Of a stretch of DNA of 64,000 bases, positions 32,821 through 42,446 are shown one piece after another (the first letter of the stretch is position 1; each line of letters opens with the position of its first letter). Under the pieces are notes generated by a model. That model was not told where the DNA came from and ran no database searches. It worked only from the letters and a program-made list of their open reading frames with translations. Made by a program: the position numbers and the translations under genes. This DNA comes from Paenibacillus chibensis (GTDB lineage Bacteria; Bacillota; Bacilli; Paenibacillales; Paenibacillaceae): the NCBI RefSeq assembly GCF_004001045.1, contig NZ_BIMK01000004.1, positions 206,018-270,017 of the forward strand. Direction: 5' to 3'.

Positions 32821-34515
32821 ATGAGATTTAAACAGAAACTTTCTTTAAGCTTCGCTGCCGTATTGGTCATTACCATGATTGTGGGCACGATTGGTTGGGT
32901 ACAGCTGTCGAATGCGAACCAAAGTTATCGGTCGCTCCTGGATGACCGTGTAGCGAAAATGCTTCTGGCAAAGGATCTCGGACGGATTGCCGCGCTGGAA
33001 GCCGAAAATGTGAGGGGGTACCTGCTGACCGGCAACGAGGAGCATTTGGCGAGCTATGAGAACAGCCGCAAGGATTTCGGTAAAGCGAAATCGGAAATCC
33101 AGGCGTCCATCAAAACGGGCAAAGGGAAAGAAATGTCCGAACAGCTTTTCGAGCTTGAACAACAGTATGCCGTGATAGTGGATGAGATTGCAGCCTATAA
33201 GAAAAAGAACGATGTTGCGACGTATACCCGCCTTGTCGAAGAGAAATGCGCGCCGATGGTGAAGAACATGACCGCAGCCGCGGCTGAGCTGGAAAACTAC
33301 CAGCAGGAACAGCTGAATGCGGACTTGCAAAAGACAAGTGAACAGGAACAAAGGACGAAGACGGTGCTCGGTGTAACGGTGCTGCTGTCCTTGCTGGTGG
33401 GCATCCTCATGGCTTATCTGATGATACGGATGATCTCCCGCCCCGTGACCCTGGTGGCCCGTGCCGTGAAGCAGATTGCCGCCGGCGATTTGACGGTTGC
33501 GGATCTGAACATTCGTCAAAAGGACGAAATCGGCAGTATGGCACGTTCCTTCGACGAAATGAAGCATACGTTGAAGCGGCTTATGCGTCAGGTCGACCAT
33601 CATGCATCTGAAGTGGCAACCGCATCCGGAGAGCTGACGCTCGGATCGGAGCAGACCGTGCTTGCTTCCCGGCAGATTACCGAATCGATGCAGGAGGTGT
33701 CTGGTGCAGCGGAGAGCCAGATGGCCCGCATGAAGGAGAATAAGGCGGCGATGGAAGAAAGCGCGGCAAGCCTGCAGCGCATCGCGGAGTCCGCATCGGT
33801 GACCGTTGAAACGGCGGAGACGATGCAAAAACAGTCGGAGCAAGGCTTGGAGCTGCTGGCGGAAACCGTTTCGCAGATGCAAAAAATCCAGGCGGTCATG
33901 GAGGATTCCTTGGGAACGGTTCATGATTTAGGGGATCGTTCGCAGCGAATCGAGAGCATCACCCTCTTCATCAAGGGAATCGCCGACCAGACGAATCTGC
34001 TGTCGCTGAATGCCAGCATTGAGGCGGCACGTGCCGGAGAGCATGGCAGAGGCTTCGCCGTCGTAGCCGGTGAAGTAAAAAAGCTGGCGGAACAGGTGAG
34101 CGCGGCTTCGGAGCAAATTGCCGGGGGCATACGCGACATGGTCGGCCAGGTGTCGAAATCGGTTGATGCAATGAACCGAAGCTCCAAGGAGCTGGAGGCG
34201 GGAAAAGCGTCGATGGAGAAGACGGGAGATGCGTTTCAGGAAATTTTCACGTCCATCCAGACCGTGACGGGACAGGCGCAGGAGGTATCGGCTTCCACGG
34301 AGGAGCTATCCGCTCTGACGGAGCAGCTGCTGAAGTCGGAAGAACGAATGGTAGAGCTGTCTTCACACATTGCCGAGCATTCCCAAAGCGTCGCAGCCGT
34401 GACTGAAGAGCAGCTGGCGGCGATGGAGGAAATTTCCGCCTCGACGTCCGCCATGAACGAAATGGCGAAAGATCTGCAGGGAGAGATCCGGACATTCAAA
34501 TACGAAAACAGCTAA
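32821..34515 (+). CDS. Methyl-accepting chemotaxis protein
   Basis: 564 residues. N-terminal helix ([20 protein letters not shown]), a periplasmic-side four-helix-bundle sensor (residues about 35-180), second helix ([20 protein letters not shown]), HAMP ([18 protein letters not shown]), and a long signalling coiled coil with the hairpin tip [20 protein letters not shown] then [20 protein letters not shown]. It signals to CheA/CheW at cell poles. Ligand unknown. AAGGAG is 9 bp upstream. Monocistronic. Confidence 0.95.
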   Translation: MRFKQKLSLSFAAVLVITMIVGTIGWVQLSNANQSYRSLLDDRVAKMLLAKDLGRIAALEAENVRGYLLTGNEEHLASYENSRKDFGKAKSEIQASIKTGKGKEMSEQLFELEQQYAVIVDEIAAYKKKNDVATYTRLVEEKCAPMVKNMTAAAAELENYQQEQLNADLQKTSEQEQRTKTVLGVTVLLSLLVGILMAYLMIRMISRPVTLVARAVKQIAAGDLTVADLNIRQKDEIGSMARSFDEMKHTLKRLMRQVDHHASEVATASGELTLGSEQTVLASRQITESMQEVSGAAESQMARMKENKAAMEESAASLQRIAESASVTVETAETMQKQSEQGLELLAETVSQMQKIQAVMEDSLGTVHDLGDRSQRIESITLFIKGIADQTNLLSLNASIEAARAGEHGRGFAVVAGEVKKLAEQVSAASEQIAGGIRDMVGQVSKSVDAMNRSSKELEAGKASMEKTGDAFQEIFTSIQTVTGQAQEVSASTEELSALTEQLLKSEERMVELSSHIAEHSQSVAAVTEEQLAAMEEISASTSAMNEMAKDLQGEIRTFKYENS

Positions 34516-34637
34516 AATTACTGATTATGGGAAGCCTAAGCCTGTCTGAAATGAATAAGAAGCCATGTAAGAGGAACTCCTGCTTTTTGTAAAATTGGTA
34601 AATTGCCGCTTGAAAAAATGGAAACCACTTCATTTTG

Positions 34638-34646
34638 TGTTACAAT
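34638..34646 (+). promoter_or_regulatory. Extended -10 promoter candidate
   Basis: TGTTACAAT gives an extended -10 (TGn-TACAAT) about 36 bp before ATG 34682; no clear -35. Confidence 0.45.
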
Positions 34647-34681
34647 GGCGCTAGGACATGAAATAAGGAGATGAAAAGGCC

Positions 34682-34960
34682 ATGAGCGGCACAGTCAACG
34701 AGCAGGAGCTTGTGCAGTACATAGCGGCTGAGACGGGCGCTGAACCCGAAAGCATCAGGGTTGTCCTGAAGCATGAAAAGACGTTCATTAACACGGCGGA
34801 AGCGAATGAACAAGGCGAAGTGGAAATCGATAGCGATGATCTGGTCGATTACGTCCTGAGCCGTAAAGATGTCAAACTGGATGAAATGACCGTCGAGGCT
34901 GTACTTGATGCCGAGATGGATTACCTGATGGATATAGGGATTGCCGTAGACGAAGACTAG
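34682..34960 (+). CDS. Small acidic hypothetical protein
   Basis: 92 residues, strongly acidic (EQGEVEIDSDDLVDYVLSRK, ending VDED). Predicted helical at both ends, no membrane segment or Cys. The N-terminal NEQELVQYIAAETGAEPESI recalls short histone-like or regulator dimer helices, but I cannot assign a family. Short operon of one gene with terminator. Confidence 0.7.
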   Translation: MSGTVNEQELVQYIAAETGAEPESIRVVLKHEKTFINTAEANEQGEVEIDSDDLVDYVLSRKDVKLDEMTVEAVLDAEMDYLMDIGIAVDED

Positions 34961-34980
34961 AGCCAACATCATTCGCAGAA

Positions 34981-35017
34981 AGCTCATTACCCTGCAGGCG
35001 GGAGTAATGGGCTTTTC
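34981..35017 (+). terminator. Rho-independent terminator
   Basis: AGCTCATTAC pairs with GTAATGGGCT (one G-T) around a 13-nt loop, followed by TTT. Confidence 0.8.
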
Positions 35018-35079
35018 TATATTTTCAATTCCGCCGAATTCGATTCGAATCTTGCTTCTTCTTTCCGCTAAATTATAGG

Positions 35080-35110
35080 TTGACTTCGAGTTTGCTCTAA
35101 CCTGTAGAAT
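35080..35110 (+). promoter_or_regulatory. MerR-type promoter with 19-bp spacer
   Basis: TTGACT (35080-35085) and TAGAAT (35105-35110) are separated by 19 bp, the over-long spacing used by MerR-family activators. The spacer contains the dyad TTCGAG-TTTG-CTCTAA (five of six pairs). The MerR gene at 36170 in the same operon is the obvious regulator. Confidence 0.75.
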
Positions 35111-35143
35111 AAGTGCACATGGAATAGAAAGCAGGGGATGAGC

Positions 35144-36151
35144 ATGCAAAATACGAAAATCGTGGTAGAACGATATGGCGGTCCTGATGTTCTCAAGGTG
35201 GTTGAAGAGGAGCTGTCCCCTCCGGGGCACCGGGACATCCGCATCCGGGTGGAAGCGGCAGGTGTGGCGCTGGCGGATGTCATGCGCAGGGAAGGAACTT
35301 ATCTGGACTCGCCTCTGCCTCCCTTCACGCCGGGCTATGAAGCGGTAGGATTCGTGGAGGATGTGGGGGAGCTCGTAACGGAATATGTCCGCGGTGAGCG
35401 GGTAGGGGCTTTCCTGAATGGAACGGGTGCATATTCTGCCTATATTAACTTGCCCGCAGAGGAGGCTTTGCGGATCCCGCATGATGTGGACGCCGCCCAG
35501 GCGGCTTCGGTGATGTTGAACTACGTGACGGCCTACTAGATGCTGCACCGGTTGGCGGAAGTGTCTGCCGGGGACAGTGTTCTGATCCATGGCGCAGGCG
35601 GCGGGGTAGGGACTGCGCTGCTGGAGCTTGGACGGATGATGGGGCTTCGGATGTTCGGGACGGCTTCGTCCGCCAAGCATCCGGGTGTTGCCGCTTATGG
35701 AGCCGTGCCGATCGACTATCGGAAGGCAGATTTCACCGAAGTGCTGCAACAGCTGATGCCCGGGGGTGTGGATGCCGTCTTCGATCCGATCGGCGGGGAT
35801 CACTGGCAGCGTTCCTTCCGAACACTGGGCGAACGCGGCCGGTTCGTCGGCTTTGGTCATACTTCGGTACTTCAGGAGTCCACGCGTGAGGCGTGGACAA
35901 ATCAGTGGAGGGAGTTGGCGGAGATAAAGCGGACGCCAACCGGTCATCCGGCATACCTATACAGCATTACGTCCCTGAAACAGGAGCATCCCGTCTGGTT
36001 CAGGGAGGATGCCGAGCTGCTGCTGTCCTGGCTCGGAAAAGGGCTGCTGAAACCACGCGTATTTTGCCGTGTTCCCTTCCGCGAAGCAGGCAGAGCGCAG
36101 CAGCTCATGCTGGAAGCGGGAACGGTCGGCAAGGTTGTGCTTACCTTTTAA
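35144..36151 (+). pseudogene. Quinone oxidoreductase (zinc-less ADH type) with an in-frame amber codon
   Basis: One reading frame gives a full-length medium-chain quinone reductase interrupted only by TAG at 35537-35539. The part before has VVERYGGPDVLKVVEEELSP and GYEAVGFVEDVGELV and ends in AASVMLNYVTAY. Directly after the stop comes MLHRLAEVSAGDSVLIHGAG, then GGVGTALLELGRMMG, the NADP loop. Relatives have a Gln (CAG) at this position, so a single C-to-T change explains the stop. ATG 35144 is chosen (AGGGG 6 bp upstream). If translated as is, a 131-residue N-terminal fragment results; the second half begins with an ATG, but no binding site is evident. Confidence 0.88.
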
Positions 36152-36169
36152 TGAAACGGGAGGATGAGC

Positions 36170-36592
36170 ATGGAGGAATACACCATCAACGAGGTCGCTG
36201 AAATTACCGGCATTACGGCGTATACGCTTCGCTATTACGAAAGCATAGGCGTGCTGCCGACTCCCGCACGGACAAGAGGCTCCCGCCGTTACAGCGATCA
36301 GGATGTGCAGCTGATCTCCTTCATTCAAGGACTGAAGCAGACCGGAATGAAGCTCAGCGAAATCGCACTTTTCATGGAGGACGGATGCATCCTGTCACCA
36401 AGCGGGGAACAGCAGGATTGGACGAATGTATTGGAGAAGCGGATTCGCATTTTGACGGAGCATATGAAAGAACTGGATGCGCGGATGCAGGAGGTCGCGA
36501 GAGTGAAGGCGGCCGCTGCGGCGAAATGCGCTTATTATGCCGAGCGTCTGCAGGCGAAGAAGCAAGACGACGGTGAACGTATCATCAAATAA
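36170..36592 (+). CDS. MerR-family regulator, NmlR/AdhR-like
   Basis: 140 residues. N-terminal MerR helix-turn-helix and wing: YTINEVAEITGITAYTLRYY, ESIGVLPTPARTRGSRRYSD, then a coiled coil ending in a basic tail. One Cys (in FMEDGCILSP) lies where aldehyde- or electrophile-sensing NmlR/AdhR members carry theirs. ATG 36170 has GGGAGG 6 bp upstream; ATG 36164 directly abuts that site. It is the last gene of the operon with the broken quinone reductase and probably acts on the 19-bp-spacer promoter. Confidence 0.92.
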   Translation: MEEYTINEVAEITGITAYTLRYYESIGVLPTPARTRGSRRYSDQDVQLISFIQGLKQTGMKLSEIALFMEDGCILSPSGEQQDWTNVLEKRIRILTEHMKELDARMQEVARVKAAAAAKCAYYAERLQAKKQDDGERIIK

Positions 36593-36593
36593 T

Positions 36594-36622
36594 AAAAGGG
36601 CTGCCCGAGGCAGCCCCTTTTT
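36594..36622 (+). terminator. Rho-independent terminator
   Basis: AAAAGGGCTGCC pairs with GGCAGCCCCTTTT around CGA, two bases after the merR stop. Confidence 0.92.
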
Positions 36623-36774
36623 GCATGGGATCGCATGATGTTTACATGCGGTGCATGTGAGTTGTTGCCGATCATTGCATTTTTGCCCGGAACATTATGG
36701 CGGTTTGCGGTTTCACCGTGGAATGTGGGTACATTTTATATAAGCTTCGTTATTTATGGGAGGGATCAGTCAGC

Positions 36775-36951
36775 GTGGATGCGAAGGATTACAGAGAGCT
36801 GTATATCCGAGGGATACTGGATTTGGCGGAAGAGCATGGGCTGGATTACCGAAGAAACGTGCTGGAGCAGATGGCGGAGAAGGATCTGATCGAGCTGCGC
36901 GATGCGCTGCGCATGAAGCACGGCAACATCAACTTCAAGCGTTTTTGTTAA
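36775..36951 (+). CDS. Small conserved-looking protein, 58 residues
   Basis: Starts at GTG 36775 (GGGAGGG 10 bp upstream): MDAKDYRELYIRGILDLAEE, then helical sequence with ALRMKHGNINFKRFC at the end. Helical, mixed charge, no membrane helix. I do not recognise the family. A longer in-frame start at 36697 would add a hydrophobic stretch but has no clear binding site. Confidence 0.6.
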   Translation: MDAKDYRELYIRGILDLAEEHGLDYRRNVLEQMAEKDLIELRDALRMKHGNINFKRFC

Positions 36952-37083
36952 TAACGGGCCGGAATAACGCTGATTGGGAGAGTCAGAAAGCATAAGGGAT
37001 GATTCTCCGGAAATCGGCGTGTTTTATTATGAAAGAAATAATCTCCCGATATACATTTAATAATGGAGAAAATCTTTATTAAC

Positions 37084-37092
37084 TGCTATAAT
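37084..37092 (+). promoter_or_regulatory. Extended -10 promoter of the nan genes
   Basis: TGCTATAAT is a perfect extended -10 (TGn-TATAAT); no strong -35 is present. It lies 68 bp before nanE. ATTAT-N7-ATAAT at 37026-37042 could be a regulator site. Confidence 0.6.
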
Positions 37093-37159
37093 AGGGTTCA
37101 ATAAGCATCGGAAAAATGATCCACATACCGACCGGTAGAGGGTAACAGGAGATGAATGC

Positions 37160-37861
37160 ATGGACGACCCGTATTTCAACAACATTCAAGGTGGATTGAT
37201 TGTTTCCTGCCAGGCACTGGAGGATGAACCGCTGCATGGGGGCGATACGATGGCCAAGATGGCCTTGGCCGCCGAGCAGGGAGGCGCCGCGGGGATCCGC
37301 GCGAACGGCGTTCACGATATTACCGCCATCAAGCGGGTAACGAAGCTGCCGATTATCGGCATTATCAAACGGGATTACGCCGATAGCGGCGTATATATTA
37401 CCCCGACCTTGCGCGAGGTGCGGGAGCTAATGGAGACGGGAGTGGACGTAATCGCTCTGGATGCCACACGCAGCCCAAGACCAGGCGGAGAAACGCTCGA
37501 AGCCCTTGTGGCCTATATGAAGGAGCAGGGACAGAAGGTCATGGCCGATATTTCGACGATCGAAGAAGCGGAATATGCCGCATCACTGGGAGTGGACTGC
37601 ATCTCGACGACGCTTTCCGGCTATACGCCTTATTCGCCGCAGCTAAAAGAACCTGACTTCGAGCTTCTGCGTAAAGCGGTGCATCACATGCCTATTCCGG
37701 TCATCGGGGAAGGGCGCATCCATACGCCGGAGCAGGCAGCGCAGTGCCTGAGGCTAGGAGCGCATGCCGTCGTCGTTGGATCCGCCATTACCAGACCCAA
37801 GCTTATCACGGAGAAATTTGCCGCGGCCGTCCGCGAAGCGATGGAAGGGGAAGCCCGTTAA
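37160..37861 (+). CDS. nanE: N-acetylmannosamine-6-phosphate 2-epimerase
   Basis: 233-residue TIM barrel converting ManNAc-6-P to GlcNAc-6-P. Signature segments: GGLIVSCQALEDEPLHGGDT, AAGIRANGVHDI, LPIIGIIKRDY, VIALDATRSPRP, MADISTIEEAEYAASLGVDC and IPVIGEGRIHTPEQA. AGGAGATG precedes ATG 37160. Followed after 34 bp by nanK. No sialate aldolase or transporter is nearby, so the pair may serve ManNAc recycling or uptake. Confidence 0.95.
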   Translation: MDDPYFNNIQGGLIVSCQALEDEPLHGGDTMAKMALAAEQGGAAGIRANGVHDITAIKRVTKLPIIGIIKRDYADSGVYITPTLREVRELMETGVDVIALDATRSPRPGGETLEALVAYMKEQGQKVMADISTIEEAEYAASLGVDCISTTLSGYTPYSPQLKEPDFELLRKAVHHMPIPVIGEGRIHTPEQAAQCLRLGAHAVVVGSAITRPKLITEKFAAAVREAMEGEAR

Positions 37862-37895
37862 AGCAGGGCCGGGACAAGAAAGGAATGGGGCAGGC

Positions 37896-38786
37896 ATGAA
37901 GGTGATAGGAATTGATATCGGCGGTACTTCGATCAAGGGCATCGTCGTGGACGGCTCAGGCCAGCTTCTTGAGCAGGGCAAAACGGCGACGGAGGCGAGT
38001 CAGGGCAAGGAGCGCATATTAGAAAATATGAAGCTGTTGGTGGATGACCTGCTGGCAAAGCATGGCGATGTGCAGGGCATCGGGATCGGCACCGCCGGCA
38101 GGGTCAACGTCCAGACGGGCGAGATCGTGTACGCGACGGATAATTTGCCGGGCTGGCAGGGGGCTCCTGTGAAGGTGATCATGGAAGCGGCTTACAGGCT
38201 TCCGGTCTTCGTCGATAATGATGCCAATACCGCACTTGCAGGCGAGGCTTGGCTCGGAGCCGGGAAGGGCTTGCGGGATCTCTCCATGCTTACGCTCGGT
38301 ACGGGCGTGGGCGGGGCTAATATGATCGGCGGAGACCTGTACAGGGGCGCTCATTGGAATGGCGGGGAATGGGGACATACGGTGCTCGTCCCCGGCGGCC
38401 GGCCCTGCAACTGCGGTCTGAACGGCTGCATCGAGCAGTACTTGTCAGGATCGGCTCTTGTGAAGCTTGCGAACGAAGCGACGGGCCATGCGTATGCTTC
38501 CGGCGTTGGGGTCATGGATGATCACCTGAAGGGGAAACCGCTGGTGACGAAGGTGTTGAAACAATTCGCAGCCCATCTGGCGGTCGTCATCCATAATCTT
38601 CATAACGGATTGAATCCTGAGGCCATCCTCATTGGTGGCGGTCTGGTCGATTCCAGGGCGATCTGGTGGCCGCTGCTGCTTGAAGCCATGGATGGCATGC
38701 GGCTTCGGGCGGATGTGCGGCCGGCACTGCTCGGCAATGAGGCGGGAGCGATCGGCGCGGCCAGGCTGATAGCAGACCGGCTCTAG
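37896..38786 (+). CDS. nanK: ROK-family sugar kinase, probable N-acetylmannosamine kinase
   Basis: 296 residues. ROK hallmarks: VIGIDIGGTSIKGIVVDGSG (ATP phosphate loop), VFVDNDANTALAGEAWLGAG (catalytic Asp), and the zinc motif CNCGLNGCIEQYLSG. Next to nanE the likely substrate is ManNAc, but glucokinase-type ROK proteins look similar, so the symbol rests on context. The start is ATG 37896 with AAAGGA upstream. Confidence 0.82.
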   Translation: MKVIGIDIGGTSIKGIVVDGSGQLLEQGKTATEASQGKERILENMKLLVDDLLAKHGDVQGIGIGTAGRVNVQTGEIVYATDNLPGWQGAPVKVIMEAAYRLPVFVDNDANTALAGEAWLGAGKGLRDLSMLTLGTGVGGANMIGGDLYRGAHWNGGEWGHTVLVPGGRPCNCGLNGCIEQYLSGSALVKLANEATGHAYASGVGVMDDHLKGKPLVTKVLKQFAAHLAVVIHNLHNGLNPEAILIGGGLVDSRAIWWPLLLEAMDGMRLRADVRPALLGNEAGAIGAARLIADRL

Positions 38787-38868
38787 ACAAGTCCCCTTAG
38801 TGGAATGGATTTTATCGTCGATCCTAAGGGTCAGCATGTATTTTAAATCTCATAAGCGCAGTCCCGAG

Positions 38869-38921
38869 AGCGGCCGACAGGCCGCTTTTCAGCATATTAA
38901 GACGTATAAAATACGTTTTTT
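38869..38921 (+). terminator. Two tandem terminators after nanK
   Basis: Hairpin 1: AGCGGCC-GACA-GGCCGCT then TTT (38869-38889). Hairpin 2: ACGTAT-AAA-ATACGT followed by a T-run (38902-38921). The rest of the 371-bp gap to 39157 is AT-rich and holds only the promoter below. Confidence 0.8.
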
Positions 38922-39084
38922 ATTTTTTTGGAATGATCAACGGCCAGAACACGCATCCTGATATCGTAAGGAAAGCTTGTCTAACACAATTTGCACATGG
39001 GCAAAGGCAAGCATATCAGCTTCATAATTTTAATTTATACTTCGTCAATAACTTATCATAATAATAGTTTGTATACATATAGTA

Positions 39085-39113
39085 TTTACAAAAACCATTT
39101 AATTATATAGAAT
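39085..39113 (+). promoter_or_regulatory. Candidate sigma-A promoter of the marR-FUSC operon
   Basis: TTTACA (39085-39090), 17 bp, TAGAAT (39108-39113); five of six matches each. The preceding GTATAC palindrome may be part of a MarR site. Confidence 0.65.
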
Positions 39114-39157
39114 AGAACTACAACAGGCGGTTAAGGAAGGGAGCGGCAGCTTCAGGC

Positions 39158-39598
39158 ATGGAGGACAAAGAACATCTGTACGGGCACCTGATTTCGAAGA
39201 CCAGCCGTGCCCTTATGCGGTATTTGACGATGCATTTCAAGGAAGACGATATTACGCCGGAGCAGTGGACAGTGCTGAAGCGTCTGGGGGAACAGGACGG
39301 GATTACGCAAAAGGAGCTGGCGCTTCTCGCGGATAAGGATCAGGCGACGCTGACCAAAATACTGGATATTCTGGAACGCAAGCAGCTGGTCCGCAGAGGA
39401 AGGAACATGGACGATCGGCGCTCGTTTTTGATTTTTATTACCGATGAGGGCAGACGGCTGCGCGAGCGGCTGTTTACGTATGTGAACCGGCTATTTGAAG
39501 AAGAAATTGTCGCCGGCATTCCTGAGGAGGACCTCCGGGTGTTTCTGGCGACGCTAATGAAGATTCAGCAGCATGCTGAGTCTGCCAAAGAAACGTAA
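39158..39598 (+). CDS. MarR-family transcriptional regulator
   Basis: 146 residues. MarR fold: ITPEQWTVLKRLGEQDGITQ, KELALLADKDQATLTKILDI, LERKQLVRRGRNMDDRRSFL (DDRR wing). The binding site AAGGAAGGGAG is 14 bp from the ATG, longer than usual. The FUSC exporter gene follows after 90 bp in the same direction, so this regulator most likely represses it in response to an aromatic or phenolic compound. Confidence 0.93.
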   Translation: MEDKEHLYGHLISKTSRALMRYLTMHFKEDDITPEQWTVLKRLGEQDGITQKELALLADKDQATLTKILDILERKQLVRRGRNMDDRRSFLIFITDEGRRLRERLFTYVNRLFEEEIVAGIPEEDLRVFLATLMKIQQHAESAKET

Positions 39599-39688
39599 AG
39601 CCTAGCGGCTCTTGCGAGCGCGCCGCCGGGGTTTGGATGATATCGAAACGAAAGACAAAATAGAGATCGACATGGGAGAGAATGCTTT

Positions 39689-41662
39689 ATGATAACCGAA
39701 TCGCATCAAGGCCCCTATGTTCGGCGCCGAACCGTTCAGCAGGCACCTGCACCGGGAAAGATGCGGGATGCTTTCCGCATTCGTCCGCTGCCGCTGCAGT
39801 GGTTCCGCGGGATCGGCTCCGCCATCAGCGCTGGAATTCCGGTCCTGATCGGCGCCTTGACCGGACATATGGATTACGGATTATGCGCCTCCATCGGAGG
39901 CTTTGCTTTTTTGTACGTAGGCAATGAAACTTACAGGCAGCGGGCGATCAAGCTGCTGCTCGTGGCCCTCGGAATGGCCTTATCCTTCGGGCTTGGCTCA
40001 TTGACGGGAAGCATCCCTTGGCTGATGGTGCTGCTTTTTGGCCTCATCGGAGCGATAGCCGTGTTCTGCTTCGGGGCTTTTCAGGTGAAAGGTCCGTCGG
40101 CCATGTTTTTGATTCTGACCTTCGCCGTCGGTACGAGTTTGCCGCAGGACTTATCAGCCGTTCCGCTGCGGACCGGCTTTGTTCTTATGGGCGGCGTATG
40201 GGCATGGCTCGTTGCCATGTCTGGCTGGACGATGCATCCGCACCGCCCGGAAACCAAGGCTGTTTCGGGTGCTTATGCTTCGCTTGCCCGGTTTCTCGGC
40301 TCGGTCGGCACCGAGCATCAATATGAGGCGCAGCATCAGGCGGCTGTCTCCCTGCGGAATGCAGGGCAGATGGTTGCGGGCGGGGAGCTGCGCTGGCGGA
40401 AGGCTTATGAGCCGACCCGGCGTCTGATGCTCTTGTCGCAAAAGGCTAACGAGATCTACTTGACGCTGGTGGATATGGCCCTTGGCCATCAAGTCCAAGC
40501 AGACGCCGCCGCGGCGGTGAAGTCGCTCCGCTCCATAGCCAGGGACGTTCGAAGCGGAGCGGGGAAGAAGCCGCTCGGTGAAAGTCCGCTTTCTTGGACG
40601 GGGCATGGCAGCCTCGGCGGTCGTCTGGCCCAGCAGATCGAAGAAGCGCAGGCTCTGCTGCATGGCACCGGCGAAGCGCCGCAACTGGCGATGCCGGACG
40701 AGCCCGCGAACAAGCTGCGGCTCATCCTGGCGGGAGCTTTCAACCGTCACTCGACGCTGCTTAGCACGGCCGGCCGGTATGGCATCATGATCGCCATCGC
40801 CGCTGCCGTGGCTTACGGATTGGGCTTTCACCGTTCCTACTGGGTACCGCTGTCCTGTGCCGCCGTGATGCTCGGCACGACGGCGATCGGCACGCTGCAC
40901 CGCGCGCTGCAGCGCACCGCGGGCACTATCGTCGGCCTGCTGACGGGAGGAGTCCTGCTCTCCTTGAAGCCGGAGGGCATCTATGTGGCTTTGGCGATGG
41001 CTGTCCTGCAGTTTATCGTGGAGCTGATCTACCTGCGCAATTATGCGCTGGCTGTCATTTTCATTACGCCGAGCACGCTCCTGATTGCGGAGAGCAATCA
41101 TCCGGAAACCGCGATGAGCTACTTTATGTCGGCCCGCCTCGTCGACATTCTGGTCGGCAGCGCCATCGGACTGGCAGGCGTTCTGCTGCTATGGCGGCGC
41201 GCTTCCTCCAGCCGGCTGCCCGGTGCGCTGGCAGAGGTGATCCGCAAGGAGGGCGCCTTGATGAATCGGATCCTGGCAGGAGGACAGCCGACAGGAGAAG
41301 CCAACCAGGCTGCCGAGCTGGAAACGGCCCTGCTCCGGGTCAGACTGCTCTTCGATGCGGCGCTGGCCGAATCGGTCCGGCAGCGCGAGCGAATCAGCCT
41401 GTGGTGGCCGGCCTTGGCCGAAATCCAGCATTTCGGCTATGTGCTCATCGCAGCAGGGGAGAGAGCGCTGAAGCACCGGGAGCCGGCCGAAACGCTGCGC
41501 AAGCTGGAGCTGGCGTTCGAAACGCTGGCGGCTGCCGCTGAACAGTCGGCGTCGCCCGCGCCGGTTGAGATCCCGGAGCTTCCCTCTTTTTCGGTATTGC
41601 GCGATGAGCTGCTTGAGCTTCACGCTGCCCTGCAGATCGGGGAGAGCGCCGCTCCGCTCTAA
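39689..41662 (+). CDS. FUSC-family aromatic-acid exporter
   Basis: 657 residues. Two membrane modules of about six helices each (residues 40-195 and 365-510) with large cytoplasmic segments after each, the fusaric-acid-resistance/AaeB layout. Motifs: SAISAGIPVLIGALTGHMDY in the first half; HRSYWVPLSCAAVMLGTTAI then HRALQRTAGTIVGLLTGGVL in the second half, which is the FUSC signature. Expected to export weak aromatic acids. GGGAGAG lies 9 bp before ATG 39689. Operon with marR. Confidence 0.9.
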   Translation: MITESHQGPYVRRRTVQQAPAPGKMRDAFRIRPLPLQWFRGIGSAISAGIPVLIGALTGHMDYGLCASIGGFAFLYVGNETYRQRAIKLLLVALGMALSFGLGSLTGSIPWLMVLLFGLIGAIAVFCFGAFQVKGPSAMFLILTFAVGTSLPQDLSAVPLRTGFVLMGGVWAWLVAMSGWTMHPHRPETKAVSGAYASLARFLGSVGTEHQYEAQHQAAVSLRNAGQMVAGGELRWRKAYEPTRRLMLLSQKANEIYLTLVDMALGHQVQADAAAAVKSLRSIARDVRSGAGKKPLGESPLSWTGHGSLGGRLAQQIEEAQALLHGTGEAPQLAMPDEPANKLRLILAGAFNRHSTLLSTAGRYGIMIAIAAAVAYGLGFHRSYWVPLSCAAVMLGTTAIGTLHRALQRTAGTIVGLLTGGVLLSLKPEGIYVALAMAVLQFIVELIYLRNYALAVIFITPSTLLIAESNHPETAMSYFMSARLVDILVGSAIGLAGVLLLWRRASSSRLPGALAEVIRKEGALMNRILAGGQPTGEANQAAELETALLRVRLLFDAALAESVRQRERISLWWPALAEIQHFGYVLIAAGERALKHREPAETLRKLELAFETLAAAAEQSASPAPVEIPELPSFSVLRDELLELHAALQIGESAAPL

Positions 41663-41686
41663 GCTGCGGTTGACCTCAGCTAAGAT

Positions 41687-41742
41687 AAAAGGCCTGTGCC
41701 GATTCTTTGCATAATCCGCAAAGGAACCTGCACAGGCCTTTT
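41687..41742. terminator. Bidirectional terminator between convergent genes
   Basis: AAAAGGCCTGTGC and GCACAGGCCTTTT form a 13-bp stem with a 30-nt loop, between the FUSC and GyrI-like genes. Confidence 0.85.
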
Positions 41743-41757
41743 GATGCGCTGCGTGTT

Positions 41758-42237
41758 TTATTTTTTTAAGACGGGAATCCACACCTCGCAGCGGTATTCG
41801 TCGCTTGCGGTGTCTCCGGGCGGGTAGACCTCCAGCTCCGGTCCGCGGGCATGCTCGTAACCGCTTGATGGAAACCAGTCCGCATAGATGTGATGCCACA
41901 CCTGCTGAATCGCTCCGGGCATCGGACCCACGGACGTGAAGACGGCCCAGTCCGCCGCCGGAATGACGCGGGAGACGAATTCTTCGGCTCCGGTCTGATC
42001 CGCTTCCGTCTCTACCCCTATAAAGTAATGAAAACGGTTCTGTCCGTCAAAATCCATGCAGATGCCGAGCATATCCTTTCCTGCGGCCAGCACGTCCAGC
42101 TTCATGGATGTCCCATCCGTGTGGCAGTCCTGCCAAAAGGCGGGGATTTCTCGCAAATTGCTTCCGTCTACCGTGGATATCTCGCGCATTTTACCGGTCA
42201 CCTGAAAGGCTTCCCTGTGAACGATCCGAAAATCCAT
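41758..42237 (-). CDS. GyrI-like (effector-binding) domain protein
   Basis: 159 residues made of one GyrI/AraC-effector-binding domain (MDFRIVHREAFQVTGKMREI; FHYFIGVETEADQ; ADWAVFTSVGPMPGAIQQVW; GPELEVYPPGD). No DNA-binding domain, so it may sequester small molecules or act as a stand-alone hydrolase, as known for some GyrI-like proteins. GGGAGTG precedes ATG 42237. Monocistronic. Confidence 0.88.
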   Translation of the reverse strand: MDFRIVHREAFQVTGKMREISTVDGSNLREIPAFWQDCHTDGTSMKLDVLAAGKDMLGICMDFDGQNRFHYFIGVETEADQTGAEEFVSRVIPAADWAVFTSVGPMPGAIQQVWHHIYADWFPSSGYEHARGPELEVYPPGDTASDEYRCEVWIPVLKK

Positions 42238-42446
42238 GAGGCTTCACTCCCTGAATTCAAAATATATGTCCTGTCGATACCCGATGCATTCCATTCTAGT
42301 TCCATTCATAACATTCGGTTTAACGGTCGAAATTCCCTTCTTGTAAGCCAAGTGGAATGCCGACTGTTTTTGACGCATTTTGACGAGCGTTGTCCTGATT
42401 TGTACGACGCTATCAGTTGAATCCGATCAGGCGGCATTTCGGCAGT

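Noticed and set aside
40154..41101. 315-codon minus-strand ORF inside the FUSC gene
   Set aside because: Antisense shadow; the FUSC protein covers the region with conserved helices.
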